64,000 bases of DNA from Candidatus Gastranaerophilales bacterium (GTDB lineage: Bacteria; Cyanobacteriota; Vampirovibrionia; Gastranaerophilales; Gastranaerophilaceae): NCBI GenBank assembly GCA_944325575.1, contig CALVAR010000006.1, forward strand, positions 27,345 to 91,344. The letters run 5' to 3'. How positions within the stretch are numbered: position 1 is the stretch's first letter; every line of letters begins with the position of its first letter. The notes beneath the pieces are model-generated. The model made no database searches, was not told the DNA's origin, and was given only the letters and a program-made list of their open reading frames with translations. Of this stretch, positions 8,879 through 16,936 are shown in pieces. A program made the translations under genes and the position numbers.

Positions 8879-9502
8879 AAACAGCGGTATATGACCCGAA
8901 TACATCAGGATATTCCAGCCTTTGTAATATTTTATCTGGGTTGCGCTGCCTGTCGGGATAAATACTCTGTTCTGGTTTTCGACAGGTATCTCCAGTGCAT
9001 TACGTATGGCCGCTCTTATAAAATTAGAATGCGTAACAACAACAATTCTTTTTGTAAGATTTTCTTCAATGAGATTATTAACAGTGTCTTCTACTCTTGC
9101 ATCAAATTCAAGAAGAGTTTCTCCGCCTTCAGGTGCATAGCTGGAGGTAAGTTCATGGTATTTTTGCAGCTGTTCGGGGTATCTTTCTTCTATTTCCATA
9201 TAGCTAAGCCCCTTCCAAATACCAAATTCCTGATTTTTCAGCTCAGGACGGATTTCAAAATCCTGTCCGTACTCTTTTGCAACAAACTGGGCTGTTTGTA
9301 TACAGCTTAAAGAAGAGCCTGTGTATATCTTGTCTACCTGCGGTGAACGATGGATTATCCATTTTGCAATACGTTCCGCTTCTTCCTGACCTTCTTCATT
9401 TAACGGCGGGTGGCTTTCTTTGTCGCATATACGGTTTTCTTCCGTATAAAGAGTTGCCCCGTGAGCTATAAAGGTAATTTTGCATTTACGTTTAAACAGC
9501 AT
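8870..9502 (-). CDS. Histidine phosphatase (phosphoglycerate mutase-like) with altered RHG motif
   Basis: This 210-residue protein belongs to the branch-2-like histidine phosphatase/cofactor-dependent PGM superfamily. It has PLNEEGQEEAERIA, a strand KIYTGSSLSCIQTA (the usual Arg-Ala-x-x-T position), the LKNQEFGIWKG block, the PEGGETLLEFDARV block and VVVTHSNFIRA (second catalytic His). The first motif, normally RHGxT, reads IAHGAT near residue 12, so the Arg that helps bind phosphate is replaced by Ala although the nucleophilic His remains. Substrate is unknown. GGAGAG precedes the ATG. Confidence 0.8.
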   Translation of the reverse strand: MLFKRKCKITFIAHGATLYTEENRICDKESHPPLNEEGQEEAERIAKWIIHRSPQVDKIYTGSSLSCIQTAQFVAKEYGQDFEIRPELKNQEFGIWKGLSYMEIEERYPEQLQKYHELTSSYAPEGGETLLEFDARVEDTVNNLIEENLTKRIVVVTHSNFIRAAIRNALEIPVENQNRVFIPTGSATQIKYYKGWNILMYSGHIPLFLQ

Positions 9503-9582
9503 AATGTCTCTCCGTTATTTTTTGTATGATTTTTGTCGGAACAAAAAGCAAAAACTTTAATATCTGCGGCAAAAATAAATTA

Positions 9583-9613
9583 AAAGACCGAGATTTTTTT
9601 AATCCCGGTCTTT
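9583..9613 (-). terminator. Rho-independent terminator of the SLH-protein gene
   Basis: On the minus strand AAAGACCGGGATT pairs with AATCTCGGTCTTT around an A-rich loop (one G-U pair), and the hairpin runs into TTTTAATTT. It lies 18 bp past the stop of the SLH gene and could also act on plus-strand readthrough. Confidence 0.8.
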
Positions 9614-9630
9614 ATTATAACTTTTAACTC

Positions 9631-10785
9631 TTATTCAAGAATCATTCCGTTAGTCAGGTCGATTCTGACAGGTTTTGTCAATTTCAGATTAAGGATATCG
9701 CCTTCTTTAATCTGGATTTTGTGACCTTTAATGATTTTTAAATACAAAGTTTTCCAGAAACCTTCCGGTCTGTATCCGCCGAGAGCTTCACCGCAGAAAG
9801 CAGCAGTCTGATTTCTGTCAGTAGTGATTGTATGAGTTTCCATAGTTACTTCACCGTTTCTGACAAATAATCTGCCGATTTTTACGTTTGATATTTTTCC
9901 GCTCAAAGCGTCATTTTCAACAAGAAGCAGATATTTTTCCGGCGTTACAAGGTTTTTAGGGAGTTTAGAAAGGAACTCATCGCCCGCTTTTGATTTTTTG
10001 CAGGTAATTTCCTTATTAACAACCATTATAGGAATAACTGTTCCGGCAGGAATAGTAGCTATATATCCTTCCAGTGTTGTTGTCGGAATAATAATACCTT
10101 CTGCCAGTCTCGGGCTCATAGCTTCTTTCAGCTTTTCGTTAGGATTCAATTTTGCCTGTTCAAGCATTTTTACTAAAAATGCAGCCAATTCAGCTCTTGT
10201 TGCAGGTCTGTTTGCGTTAATAACATTTTCTTCGCCTGGCTCTTTAACTACCATACCGAGAATTTCAGCCTTACCTGCAGCTATGATAAGCCAATCCGGA
10301 ATCTGCTGGTAATCTGTATAGCTGTTTTCCAGTATTTCTACAGCTTTTTGGTTTGATATAGTTTCTGTTGTCAGTGCGTTTACCGTTGTAGATATTACGT
10401 GGCCTCTTGACACTGTTCCGTAAGGATCAAAGTGTCCGTCAGTATAACCTTTTAAAAGATCAAACATAACAGCTCTCTGCACCATACCGTAGAACCAGTC
10501 TTTTTCACTTACGTCAGTGAATTTGGCAGGCTTTTTAATATCAGCGTTTTGCTGATCAAAAGCCTTCACTACCATAGTAGCAAATTCTGCTCTGGTAACG
10601 TTTTGGTCCGGACGATAGTTACCGTCAGGATATCCGACAACAACATTAAAATCAGTTAAAATTTGAATCTGCTTGTATGCCCAGTGATCTTTCGGCAAAT
10701 CTGCGTAATCTTTAGCAAAAGATATTGCGGAAGTAAACCCGAAAACCATTGCAAGCATTATAGCTTTTGTTAAAAGTTTCTTCAT
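9631..10785 (-). CDS. S-layer homology (SLH) domain protein
   Basis: This 384-residue secreted protein starts with a signal peptide (MKKLLTKAIMLAMVFGF, likely cleaved after SFAK or nearby). Three SLH repeats follow: about residues 28-75 (DLPKDHWAYKQI, then VVGYPDGNYRPDQNVTRAEFA), 85-140 (FTDVSEKDWFYGMV, then KGYTDGHFDPYGTVSR) and 155-215 (a weaker copy ending RPATRAELAAFLVKML). SLH domains bind secondary polymers on peptidoglycan, so the protein probably links the wall to the outer surface or outer membrane. The C-terminal 165 residues are beta-rich and unassigned. AAGGAGAA precedes the ATG and a terminator follows. Confidence 0.9.
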   Translation of the reverse strand: MKKLLTKAIMLAMVFGFTSAISFAKDYADLPKDHWAYKQIQILTDFNVVVGYPDGNYRPDQNVTRAEFATMVVKAFDQQNADIKKPAKFTDVSEKDWFYGMVQRAVMFDLLKGYTDGHFDPYGTVSRGHVISTTVNALTTETISNQKAVEILENSYTDYQQIPDWLIIAAGKAEILGMVVKEPGEENVINANRPATRAELAAFLVKMLEQAKLNPNEKLKEAMSPRLAEGIIIPTTTLEGYIATIPAGTVIPIMVVNKEITCKKSKAGDEFLSKLPKNLVTPEKYLLLVENDALSGKISNVKIGRLFVRNGEVTMETHTITTDRNQTAAFCGEALGGYRPEGFWKTLYLKIIKGHKIQIKEGDILNLKLTKPVRIDLTNGMILE

Positions 10786-10874
10786 AAAGTTCTCCTTAAT
10801 ACCTAAACACTTTGTGTTATTATGCTAGATTTTACCAGTATAAAGAATCAGTTGCAAGGAATCGTTATATATCT

Positions 10875-11624
10875 TTACCATTGTTGTGAATATCTTTTTA
10901 CATAGAAATTATCATCATTTTTTAAATTTTCTTTTATACGCTCCAGAACAGGGCTTGTCTCAGACAGATATGACAGCACCATTGCAGTCTTTTCTCGAAT
11001 TGTATAATCTCTGAATACGGAAGTTTTTTCCAAAACTTTTTCCAATCTTGCATCAGCCGGTGCTTTTATGACAGCCAGCGCCTCAAGACACCAGTAAAGG
11101 TTAAAAAGTTTTTTTGTGTACCAGTTGCTTCTTTTTAGCTTTTCCAGCTCCTCAAAAACATAATCAATCCTATGGTATAAATTTTCAAGAAAATATTCTT
11201 TTTCATTTATATAAGGCAAAACTTCGATAATCATACGGCAGATATTTGGATTTATGTCATTTACAGCTTTTAGCAGGCTATCGAGAATAGTCCTTGTCTG
11301 AAAAAATGCCGCATAACTTTCTTCTTTCATAAACTCATTAACTTTATGAGCACACGCCTCACGTATCAGTGCAGCATGATTTGTTAGGTGAAAAATCAGT
11401 ATATCTGCTTCTTGCTGTGATAGAATCGAATCCAGTTTTAATATACAAATCTGTTTTTCTATATCCGTTTGAGGAAATTTGGAAGAATCTATGTTCAAAA
11501 TATCAAAAACTTCTTCTCTTGTATAAGTTTTTTCACAAAAATCTGCAGCCCTTTCTATTTCCGCTTCGGTATCAGTTACAATTTGATTTTGCATATTATT
11601 TAAAATTTGAACATCTTTATTCAT
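10875..11624 (-). CDS. HEAT-repeat-like hypothetical protein
   Basis: I do not recognise a named family. The 249-residue product is almost entirely helical, with repeated helix pairs (for example ILIFHLTNHAALIREACAHKV, then ICRMIIEVLPYI, then LEKVLEKTSVFRDYTIREKTAMVLSYL) that look like divergent HEAT repeats, a fold used for protein binding. No signal peptide or membrane segment is visible. I place the start at the ATG at 11624 rather than the upstream GTG. A TATATT box lies 7 bases before it and no ribosome site is present, so the mRNA may be leaderless. Confidence 0.6.
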   Translation of the reverse strand: MNKDVQILNNMQNQIVTDTEAEIERAADFCEKTYTREEVFDILNIDSSKFPQTDIEKQICILKLDSILSQQEADILIFHLTNHAALIREACAHKVNEFMKEESYAAFFQTRTILDSLLKAVNDINPNICRMIIEVLPYINEKEYFLENLYHRIDYVFEELEKLKRSNWYTKKLFNLYWCLEALAVIKAPADARLEKVLEKTSVFRDYTIREKTAMVLSYLSETSPVLERIKENLKNDDNFYVKRYSQQW

Positions 11625-11709
11625 AGACACAAATATATCATAACCGGTGCTTAAAAAAATCTGTATAAAATTTTAAATTATTAATGCACAATCAAGAAAG
11701 GATTTAAAA

Positions 11710-11877
11710 GTGAGAGAACTTGTAGATTTAATGAAAGAACTTTTTTTAATTAAAGAAGAGAAAGCCGCAATAGTAGGGTTAAGCGGATTTAAAAAAACTA
11801 GAAAATCCGGTGTAAAAAGAACAAAAAAGAAAGTAAACAAAGAGGTCAAATTATCCGACCTTATGAGAAGAGCCTAA
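11710..11877 (+). CDS. Small basic hypothetical protein, 55 residues
   Basis: A GTG start at 11710 is preceded at good spacing by AAGAAAGGA (11694-11702). The 55-residue product has an amphipathic N-terminal helix (LVDLMKELFLIKEEKAA) and a very Lys/Arg-rich second half (KKTRKSGVKRTKKK), ending LMRRA. It could bind nucleic acid or a membrane, but I see no family match. Codon use resembles neighbouring genes. It sits between the HEAT-like gene and the acyltransferase. Confidence 0.6.
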   Translation: MRELVDLMKELFLIKEEKAAIVGLSGFKKTRKSGVKRTKKKVNKEVKLSDLMRRA

Positions 11878-11945
11878 AATAACATATAGAGATGGCTATA
11901 TTTCACAAACATGCAAAATCTTTTTGTTTGTTGTATTATAGACCT

Positions 11946-12605
11946 ATGTTTAAAAATATAGACAAGCGGAAACTGGTTTCATTTTTATCTTTTGTACTAA
12001 AGCATTTTTATGCTTTTGAAAGTCTTTTTTATAATTGTAAAAATATAAACTATCCAAAACAGAAACCCGTAATTTTTGCTCTGTGGCATGCCCATCAGTG
12101 TGCACTGTATGCAAACGAAGACAGAGGAAATCTGAATGTAATGATATCAAAGTCCAATGACGGTGATATCATTGCAGCTGCAACAGAACATGTAGGAATA
12201 AAAGTCGTCAGAGGTTCTTCAAAACGTTCCGGTGCCTCGGCATCGTTAGCACTTTTAGAAAAACTTGAGCAGGGAGAATGTGCCGCTATTACAATAGATG
12301 GTCCAAGAGGTCCTTTCGGTGTTGTAAAAGAAGGCATTATAAATATTGCAAAATTATCACAGGTTCCGATTGTTCCGATGATATGGTATTCACCGTCAAA
12401 ATGGCTGTTAGAATTTGATACCTGGGACAAATTCCGTTTTCCGTTTCTTGGTGTAAAAACTATTGCCGTATATGGTGAGCCTATATATGTAAAATCGGAT
12501 TGTTCTCCGGAAGAAGCCGAAGAATACAGGCTAAATGTCGAAAATAAACTCAAAGATTTATACAAGTACGCTCAGGAAAATTTTGATGAGCTTTTAAAAA
12601 GCTAA
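11946..12605 (+). CDS. Lysophospholipid acyltransferase-like protein, DUF374 family
   Basis: This 219-residue protein matches the DUF374 branch of the LPLAT acyltransferases. It has FALWHAHQ (the histidine of the acyl-transfer motif, followed by NVMISKSNDGDIIA), the VVRGSSKRSG block and ITIDGPRGPFGVVKEG, a signature of DUF374. The likely job is acylation of a membrane or envelope lipid on the cytoplasmic face. An upstream in-frame ATG at 11892 would add 18 residues, but a TATTAT box (11934-11939) lies exactly 6 bases before the ATG at 11946, so I prefer the shorter, probably leaderless, form. Confidence 0.82.
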   Translation: MFKNIDKRKLVSFLSFVLKHFYAFESLFYNCKNINYPKQKPVIFALWHAHQCALYANEDRGNLNVMISKSNDGDIIAAATEHVGIKVVRGSSKRSGASASLALLEKLEQGECAAITIDGPRGPFGVVKEGIINIAKLSQVPIVPMIWYSPSKWLLEFDTWDKFRFPFLGVKTIAVYGEPIYVKSDCSPEEAEEYRLNVENKLKDLYKYAQENFDELLKS

Positions 12606-12707
12606 TCATACATATATCTTAATATTTTTTTAAACCGGTTAAACTTGTGCCGCTTTTCTGCCGATAATTATATTGTAGTGTTTATGCAGGTATTTTGAGG
12701 GTTAAAT

Positions 12708-13751
12708 ATGACTTCAATTATGAAAAAAGAAATTTTTGAAGAACCGGGAGTTGTTAAACATTTGTTAGACAGTTATGTCACTGATGAGAACAAAATTTCT
12801 ATAGACTTGCCCGAAAAAATTGACAATATTGTTATAGTTGCAAGCGGCTCTTCTTACAACTGTGCGGCAATAGCAGCACCTTTGTTTATAGAATACGTAC
12901 AGATACCCTGTGAATATGAATATTCCAGCGAATTTATACTGCAGAAAAAACACTTTATAACACCAGATTCATTATACATATTTGTTTCGCAATCAGGTGA
13001 AACTTCTGATACCCTGAAAGCCTTAAACATAATAAAAGAACAGGGCGTTAAAACAATGTGTATCACAAACTCCAAAGATTCCACAATGTGGAAATTATGC
13101 GATTACAAAATATTATCCGATGCTGGAGAAGAAAAAAGTATTGCATCTACTAAAGCTCTAACCGCACAAATATTTTGTTCAATTCTAGTTATGCTGAAAC
13201 TCGTATCACAAAATGGTGTGGATATTTCAGGATATTTGAACACTATGCGCAGATTACCCGCATATCTGGAAAGAATAAAAATAGACGCACAAAAAATAGA
13301 GCAGGCTGCCCGTTTGACTGCAGATTTCCAAAATATCTCAATACTCGGAAACAAAAACTATTATCCGATTGCAAAAGAAGGTGCCCTAAAAATGAAAGAG
13401 ACCTGCTATCTCAATGTTATGGCTTATCCCTTTGGCGAATTTATGCACGGGCATGTGGCTGTGTTAAACCAAAAATCAATTGTAATTGCAATTATAGATG
13501 AAGAGAATGCCGAATTTGCAATGCGAAATCTAAAAAAAATTAAAGATGAATACAACCCGAAAATAATATGTATAACCTCTGTTCAGGATGTAAAATCGGG
13601 TGATATAAATATCTATATAAAAACAAAACGTAAATTAAAAGCTATATTTGGTTCTTTGCTGACTCTTCAACTAATGGCGTGCGAAATGGCAAATCTGCTG
13701 GATAAAAATCCTGATTCGCCAAAAGGGCTGCACAAAGTTGTAAAAGACTGA
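12708..13751 (+). CDS. Double-SIS-domain sugar-phosphate deaminase/isomerase (NagB-II/GlmS isomerase-like)
   Basis: The 347-residue product consists of two SIS domains like the isomerase half of GlmS, without the N-terminal glutaminase domain. Visible blocks are MKKEIFEEPG (linker-like N terminus), IVIVASGSSYNCA, FVSQSGETSDTLKAL (phosphosugar-binding), EKSIASTKALTAQ, a second-domain ISILGNKNYYPIAKEGALKMKET, and the end LDKNPDSPKGLHKVVKD, where NagB-II proteins carry a similar DPDxPxGLxKV tail. Glucosamine-6-phosphate deamination is the likely activity; AgaS- or FrlB-like activity cannot be excluded. GAGGG precedes the ATG. Confidence 0.78.
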   Translation: MTSIMKKEIFEEPGVVKHLLDSYVTDENKISIDLPEKIDNIVIVASGSSYNCAAIAAPLFIEYVQIPCEYEYSSEFILQKKHFITPDSLYIFVSQSGETSDTLKALNIIKEQGVKTMCITNSKDSTMWKLCDYKILSDAGEEKSIASTKALTAQIFCSILVMLKLVSQNGVDISGYLNTMRRLPAYLERIKIDAQKIEQAARLTADFQNISILGNKNYYPIAKEGALKMKETCYLNVMAYPFGEFMHGHVAVLNQKSIVIAIIDEENAEFAMRNLKKIKDEYNPKIICITSVQDVKSGDINIYIKTKRKLKAIFGSLLTLQLMACEMANLLDKNPDSPKGLHKVVKD

Positions 13752-13843
13752 AAAACACGCACTATACAGCACTAAAATACGTATAATCTTTTTACATAAT
13801 AATATTAATCATTACATAAAAACTGTCACCTAATTGTAGAATA

Positions 13844-13995
13844 TGTCTGAGGCGGCCTCGCTTGTAGAAGTGGTCCACGGAGTGCGAGTGACGCCAAGTC
13901 TAGCATTTTGCGGAAGTGACCCCATGCACTTGTTGCCTGTGCCGGACTTGTTTTTAAAAACTGACTTGTTTATTGCACAGGTTCATCAAGTAGTC
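13844..13995. other. GC-rich structured intergenic island
   Basis: The 422-bp gap before the dehydrogenase gene contains about 150 bases that are clearly richer in G and C than the surroundings, with repeated short words such as GTCTGAGGCGGCC, GAGTGCGAGTGACGCC and GGAAGTGACCCC. No credible ORF crosses it. It has the look of a dispersed repeat or an RNA gene, and resembles in texture the island at 15198-15402. Confidence 0.45.
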
Positions 13996-14003
13996 GGAGT
14001 CAG

Positions 14004-14032
14004 TTGACAATATGAAATTATAGTAATAATAC
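14004..14032 (+). promoter_or_regulatory. Promoter of the 2-hydroxyacid dehydrogenase gene
   Basis: TTGACA (14004-14009), a 17-bp spacer and TAATAC (14027-14032) make a good sigma-70 promoter. It implies a 5' leader of about 135 bases before the ATG at 14174. The leader contains CCCGGCCGG but no riboswitch that I recognise. Confidence 0.6.
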
Positions 14033-14173
14033 TACTACTGTTTTTTAGAATATCCTATGAAAACTTTATATAAACTATTAACATTAATACAACTAGCCCG
14101 GCCGGAGCATTAAACCAAAAGCAAATAAGTACTAATATTTTTTGTAAAACAATTCACAGGGAGGAATAAAACT

Positions 14174-15187
14174 ATGGATAAAGTTGTCTATTTTGATGTT
14201 CAAGATGATGAGCAGGAATTCTTGAAATCACATAATGAAGGCAAATACAACTATTATCTGGAAAAAAATTCGCTTACTAATATTTCACAAATACCTGACG
14301 AATACAAAGATGCAAGAATAATTTCTGTTTTTACAACTTCAAGAGTGGGCAAAGAAGTTCTTAAACAATTTTCTAAACTCGAGCTTATTGCTCTTCGTTC
14401 CGTAGGATTTAATCATATCGACCTTGATTACTGCAACGATAACAATATAGTAGTGGAAAATACACCTAATTACGGGAATAAAAGTGTTGCGGAATTTGCA
14501 ATGGCACTGCTGCTTGATGTTTGCAGAAAAATCACAACGGCATATCTCGAGTACAAAGAAATTGATATAAAAACACAAAACTTTATCGGTCAGGAACTCG
14601 GAGGAAAGACTATAGGCATTGTTGGTTTGGGAGCAATAGGTTCGGAATTTGCCAGGCTTTCTTACGGTTTTGATATGAATATTCTTGGATATGATTTAAG
14701 TCAAAAAGAGAATTTAATTGAAAATTACCACGTTAAATATACGGACTTTGAAACGCTTTTAAAAGAATCAGACTTTATATCAATCCACGCACCTCTGACA
14801 AAAGATAACTACCATATGTTTAATGAAAATGCTTTCAAAAAAATGAAAAATTCCGCAATACTTATAAATACAGCAAGAGGCGAACACATAGAGACACAGG
14901 CTCTTTACAATGCAATAGTGAACAAAGAAATTGCAGGAGCCGGTCTTGATGTACTGGAAAGTGAAGAAACCATATCAGATCCTGACTATCTGGTTGATAT
15001 AAGCAGATTGAATGAAAACACTCTGAAGCAAACAATTTTAAATACAAGACTTCAACAGCTTCCAAATGTTATAATCACGCCTCATATTGCGTATAACACA
15101 AAAGAAGCTATAAACAGAATTCTTGAGACCGTAATGTCTAATATAGACTCATTTGCACAGGGCGTTGTTGACAATAATGTAAATTAA
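14174..15187 (+). CDS. D-2-hydroxyacid dehydrogenase (D-lactate dehydrogenase-like)
   Basis: This 337-residue NAD-dependent enzyme probably reduces pyruvate or another 2-oxoacid. It has the family's LRSVGFNHIDLDY catalytic-domain segment, the Rossmann motif KTIGIVGLGAIGSEFARL (about residues 141-158), HAPLTKDNYHMF, the substrate Arg in NTARGEHIE, a Glu in AGLDVLESEE, and the catalytic His in VIITPHIAYNT. Architecture and the RSVGFNHIDL segment favour D-lactate dehydrogenase (LdhA type), consistent with fermentation. GGGAGGAA precedes the ATG. Confidence 0.85.
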   Translation: MDKVVYFDVQDDEQEFLKSHNEGKYNYYLEKNSLTNISQIPDEYKDARIISVFTTSRVGKEVLKQFSKLELIALRSVGFNHIDLDYCNDNNIVVENTPNYGNKSVAEFAMALLLDVCRKITTAYLEYKEIDIKTQNFIGQELGGKTIGIVGLGAIGSEFARLSYGFDMNILGYDLSQKENLIENYHVKYTDFETLLKESDFISIHAPLTKDNYHMFNENAFKKMKNSAILINTARGEHIETQALYNAIVNKEIAGAGLDVLESEETISDPDYLVDISRLNENTLKQTILNTRLQQLPNVIITPHIAYNTKEAINRILETVMSNIDSFAQGVVDNNVN

Positions 15188-15197
15188 ATATTATAGA

Positions 15198-15402
15198 CTG
15201 TCCGAGAAAATTTTGCGATAAGGAACGTGAGCAAAATTTTTGAGTGTCATTTGAAAAAGTGAGCAGTGCCGGCTGCGTTGAGCGGAATCAGACTGGCACG
15301 CCGTGTGAGGCAACGCCGAACCCAGTGCCACTACGAAGGAAAACGTTGAGTTTTCCGAAGTGTCTGATTACAAGACAGCCGGCGGCATCTGCGACACTAG
15401 AT
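15198..15402. other. GC-rich island with strong hairpins between ldh-like gene and rpsF
   Basis: The 323-bp gap contains several inverted repeats: AAAATTTTGC (15206-15215) with GCAAAATTTT (15230-15239), GGAAAAC (15338-15344) with GTTTTCC (15350-15356), and TGTCT (15361-15365) with AGACA (15373-15377). The middle (GCAGTGCCGGCTGC, then TGGCAC pairing with GTGCCA) is GC-rich. No ORF is credible. A structured RNA or mobile-repeat remnant fits; the remaining bases up to 15510 hold the rpsF promoter and ribosome site. Confidence 0.45.
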
Positions 15403-15510
15403 TAGATAAATATTAAGCATACGTAAGATTTTAAACCAAATAATTTGTATTCGTATTTTGTTTATGATAAGTTTCTTTTACACGTATAATTACCATAAAG
15501 GAGCAAAAAA

Positions 15511-15807
15511 TTGAGAAAATACGAATTACTTACAATTATTAAACCGAATATGGATGCTGAAGAAGCAGATAAAGTAATTGCAAAAATAGAAGAAAGCATC
15601 AAAGCTCTTGGCGGAAGCGTCTCTTCTACAGATAAAATGGGCAGAAAAAAATTAGCTCACGATATCCAGAATTTCAGAGACGGTCACTATGTAGCACAGA
15701 GACTTGAACTTGATCCTTCCAAAGTTGCAGAGTTTAAAAGACAATTAAGCTTAAATGAAAATATCTTAAGAACTATGTTTATGGAAGAATCTAAAGTAGG
15801 CGCATAG
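15511..15807 (+). CDS. rpsF: Ribosomal protein bS6
   Basis: The 98-residue product matches bS6: MRKYELLTIIKPN at the N terminus, GRKKLAHDI, GHYVAQRLELDP and LNENILRTMF. It binds bS18 and 16S rRNA in the small-subunit platform. The start is TTG, chosen because AAAGGAGC lies 7 bases upstream and the first residue of the family is placed here. It is followed by ssb and, after a repeat array, by rpsR. Confidence 0.97.
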   Translation: MRKYELLTIIKPNMDAEEADKVIAKIEESIKALGGSVSSTDKMGRKKLAHDIQNFRDGHYVAQRLELDPSKVAEFKRQLSLNENILRTMFMEESKVGA

Positions 15808-15829
15808 TCAGGAAAGTCAGGAGAAAAAA

Positions 15830-16231
15830 ATGAGCTTAGCAAAAGCAGTAATATCGGGAACAGTTTACAGAGCACCGGAAAAGCGCTTTACATCTAATAA
15901 TGTGCCTATTTCCGCTTTTGCTATGAATATCTCCGATAACGAAGAAACACTGGTTAGAGTTATCGCAAAGGGAAACCTTGCCCAGACTGTTGAAGAAACA
16001 GTTCAAAAAGGCGACAGAGTTGTTGTTGAAGGAAGACTTCAGAACAATACTGTTAAAAATGAAGACGGTTCTGAAAAAAGAATTGTTGAAATAGATGCTT
16101 ATGCATTGGAAAAACTGGCAGGAAGCTCAAGCAGCGCACCTTCTGCCAAAAACTCGCCCGATACACTGGTTCAATTCGGGCAGACCGATTTCTCGGACGA
16201 CTTAATAGGCGAAGACGAAATTCCGTTTTAG
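15830..16231 (+). CDS. ssb: Single-stranded DNA-binding protein
   Basis: This 133-residue SSB has an N-terminal OB-fold (SLAKAVISGTVYRAPEKRF, then VPISAFAMNIS, then VVEGRLQ) and a short disordered linker rich in Ser/Ala that ends in the conserved acidic tip DEIPF, which recruits DNA-repair partners. It is short compared with E. coli SSB because the linker is reduced. AGGAGAAAAA precedes the ATG and it lies 22 bp behind rpsF in the usual order. Confidence 0.95.
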   Translation: MSLAKAVISGTVYRAPEKRFTSNNVPISAFAMNISDNEETLVRVIAKGNLAQTVEETVQKGDRVVVEGRLQNNTVKNEDGSEKRIVEIDAYALEKLAGSSSSAPSAKNSPDTLVQFGQTDFSDDLIGEDEIPF

Positions 16232-16240
16232 GACGAAGGA

Positions 16241-16558
16241 AGGCAGAGTCAAAAACGAAGTTTTTGCGAGCCGTATAAAAATTTAAATCCTTGCTCTAAT
16301 AAGTTAGTCCGGGCAAGGACTCCAAAAAAAAGCTGACTAAATGTCAGGTTTTTTATGGAGGCAGGCAGAGTCAAAAACGAAGTTTTTGCGAGCCGTATAA
16401 AAATTTAAATCCTTGCTCTAATAAGTTAGTCCGGGCAAGGACTCCAAAAAAAAGCTGACTAAATGTCAGGTTTTTTATGGAGGCAGGCAGAGTCAAAAAC
16501 GAAGTTTTTGCGAGCCGTATAAAAATTTAAATCCTTGCTCTAATAAGTTAGTCCGGGC
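16241..16558. repeat. 122-bp tandem repeat, 2.6 copies, each with a terminator-like hairpin
   Basis: Copies start at 16241, 16363 and 16485 with a period of exactly 122 bp; the third stops after 74 bp at 16558. Copies look identical by eye. Each full unit has AAAAAC-gaa-GTTTTT, then CCTTGC (pairing with GCAAGG about 20 bases later), then CTGAC-taaat-GTCAG followed by GTTTTTTAT, which resembles a Rho-independent terminator. The array separates ssb from rpsR in what is normally one operon. Confidence 0.93.
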
Positions 16559-16601
16559 GTAAAAGCTATTAGTTACACAACAAACAGAAAAGGAAAAAAC
16601 A

Positions 16602-16832
16602 ATGGCAAGACCACAAATCGACAAAAACAAAAGAAAAAGCTGCAACTTCTGTGCAGACAAAGTTGAAGTCATCGATTATAAAGATGCACAAAAAATCAGA
16701 AGATATTTAACAGAAGCAGGAAAAATCCTTCCGAGAAGAATTACAGGTACATGTGCAGAACACCAGAGAATGCTTGCAAGAGCTGTGAAAAAAGCAAGAG
16801 AAGCTGCTCTGATAAATTATGTATATGACTAA
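16602..16832 (+). CDS. rpsR: Ribosomal protein bS18
   Basis: This 76-residue protein matches bS18: the N-terminal basic segment with CNFC, DYKDAQKIRRYLTEAGKILPRRITGTC and the final helix QRMLARAVKKAREAALINY. It pairs with bS6 in the ribosome. AAAGGAAAAAACA precedes the ATG. It is separated from ssb by 370 bp that are mostly tandem repeats, so it may need its own promoter. A strong terminator follows. Confidence 0.97.
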   Translation: MARPQIDKNKRKSCNFCADKVEVIDYKDAQKIRRYLTEAGKILPRRITGTCAEHQRMLARAVKKAREAALINYVYD

Positions 16833-16850
16833 TAAATAACAAGTTTTATA

Positions 16851-16889
16851 AAAAGACACCCTTTTAAATTTAAAGGGGTGTCTTTTTTT
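16851..16889 (+). terminator. Rho-independent terminator after rpsR
   Basis: AAAAGACACCC pairs with GGGGTGTCTTTT around an A/T-rich loop and is followed by a T run. Confidence 0.9.
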
Positions 16890-16936
16890 GATACAATTGT
16901 CTGGTAAGAAAAATATTGCGTCAGGAAAGTTTAAAT

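Noticed and set aside
14033..14173. Riboswitch in the 5' leader of the dehydrogenase gene
   Set aside because: The leader is long but shows no motif of a known riboswitch class and only a small GC hairpin.
16241..16558. CRISPR-like array
   Set aside because: The unit is 122 bp with no unique spacers, so it is an ordinary tandem repeat.
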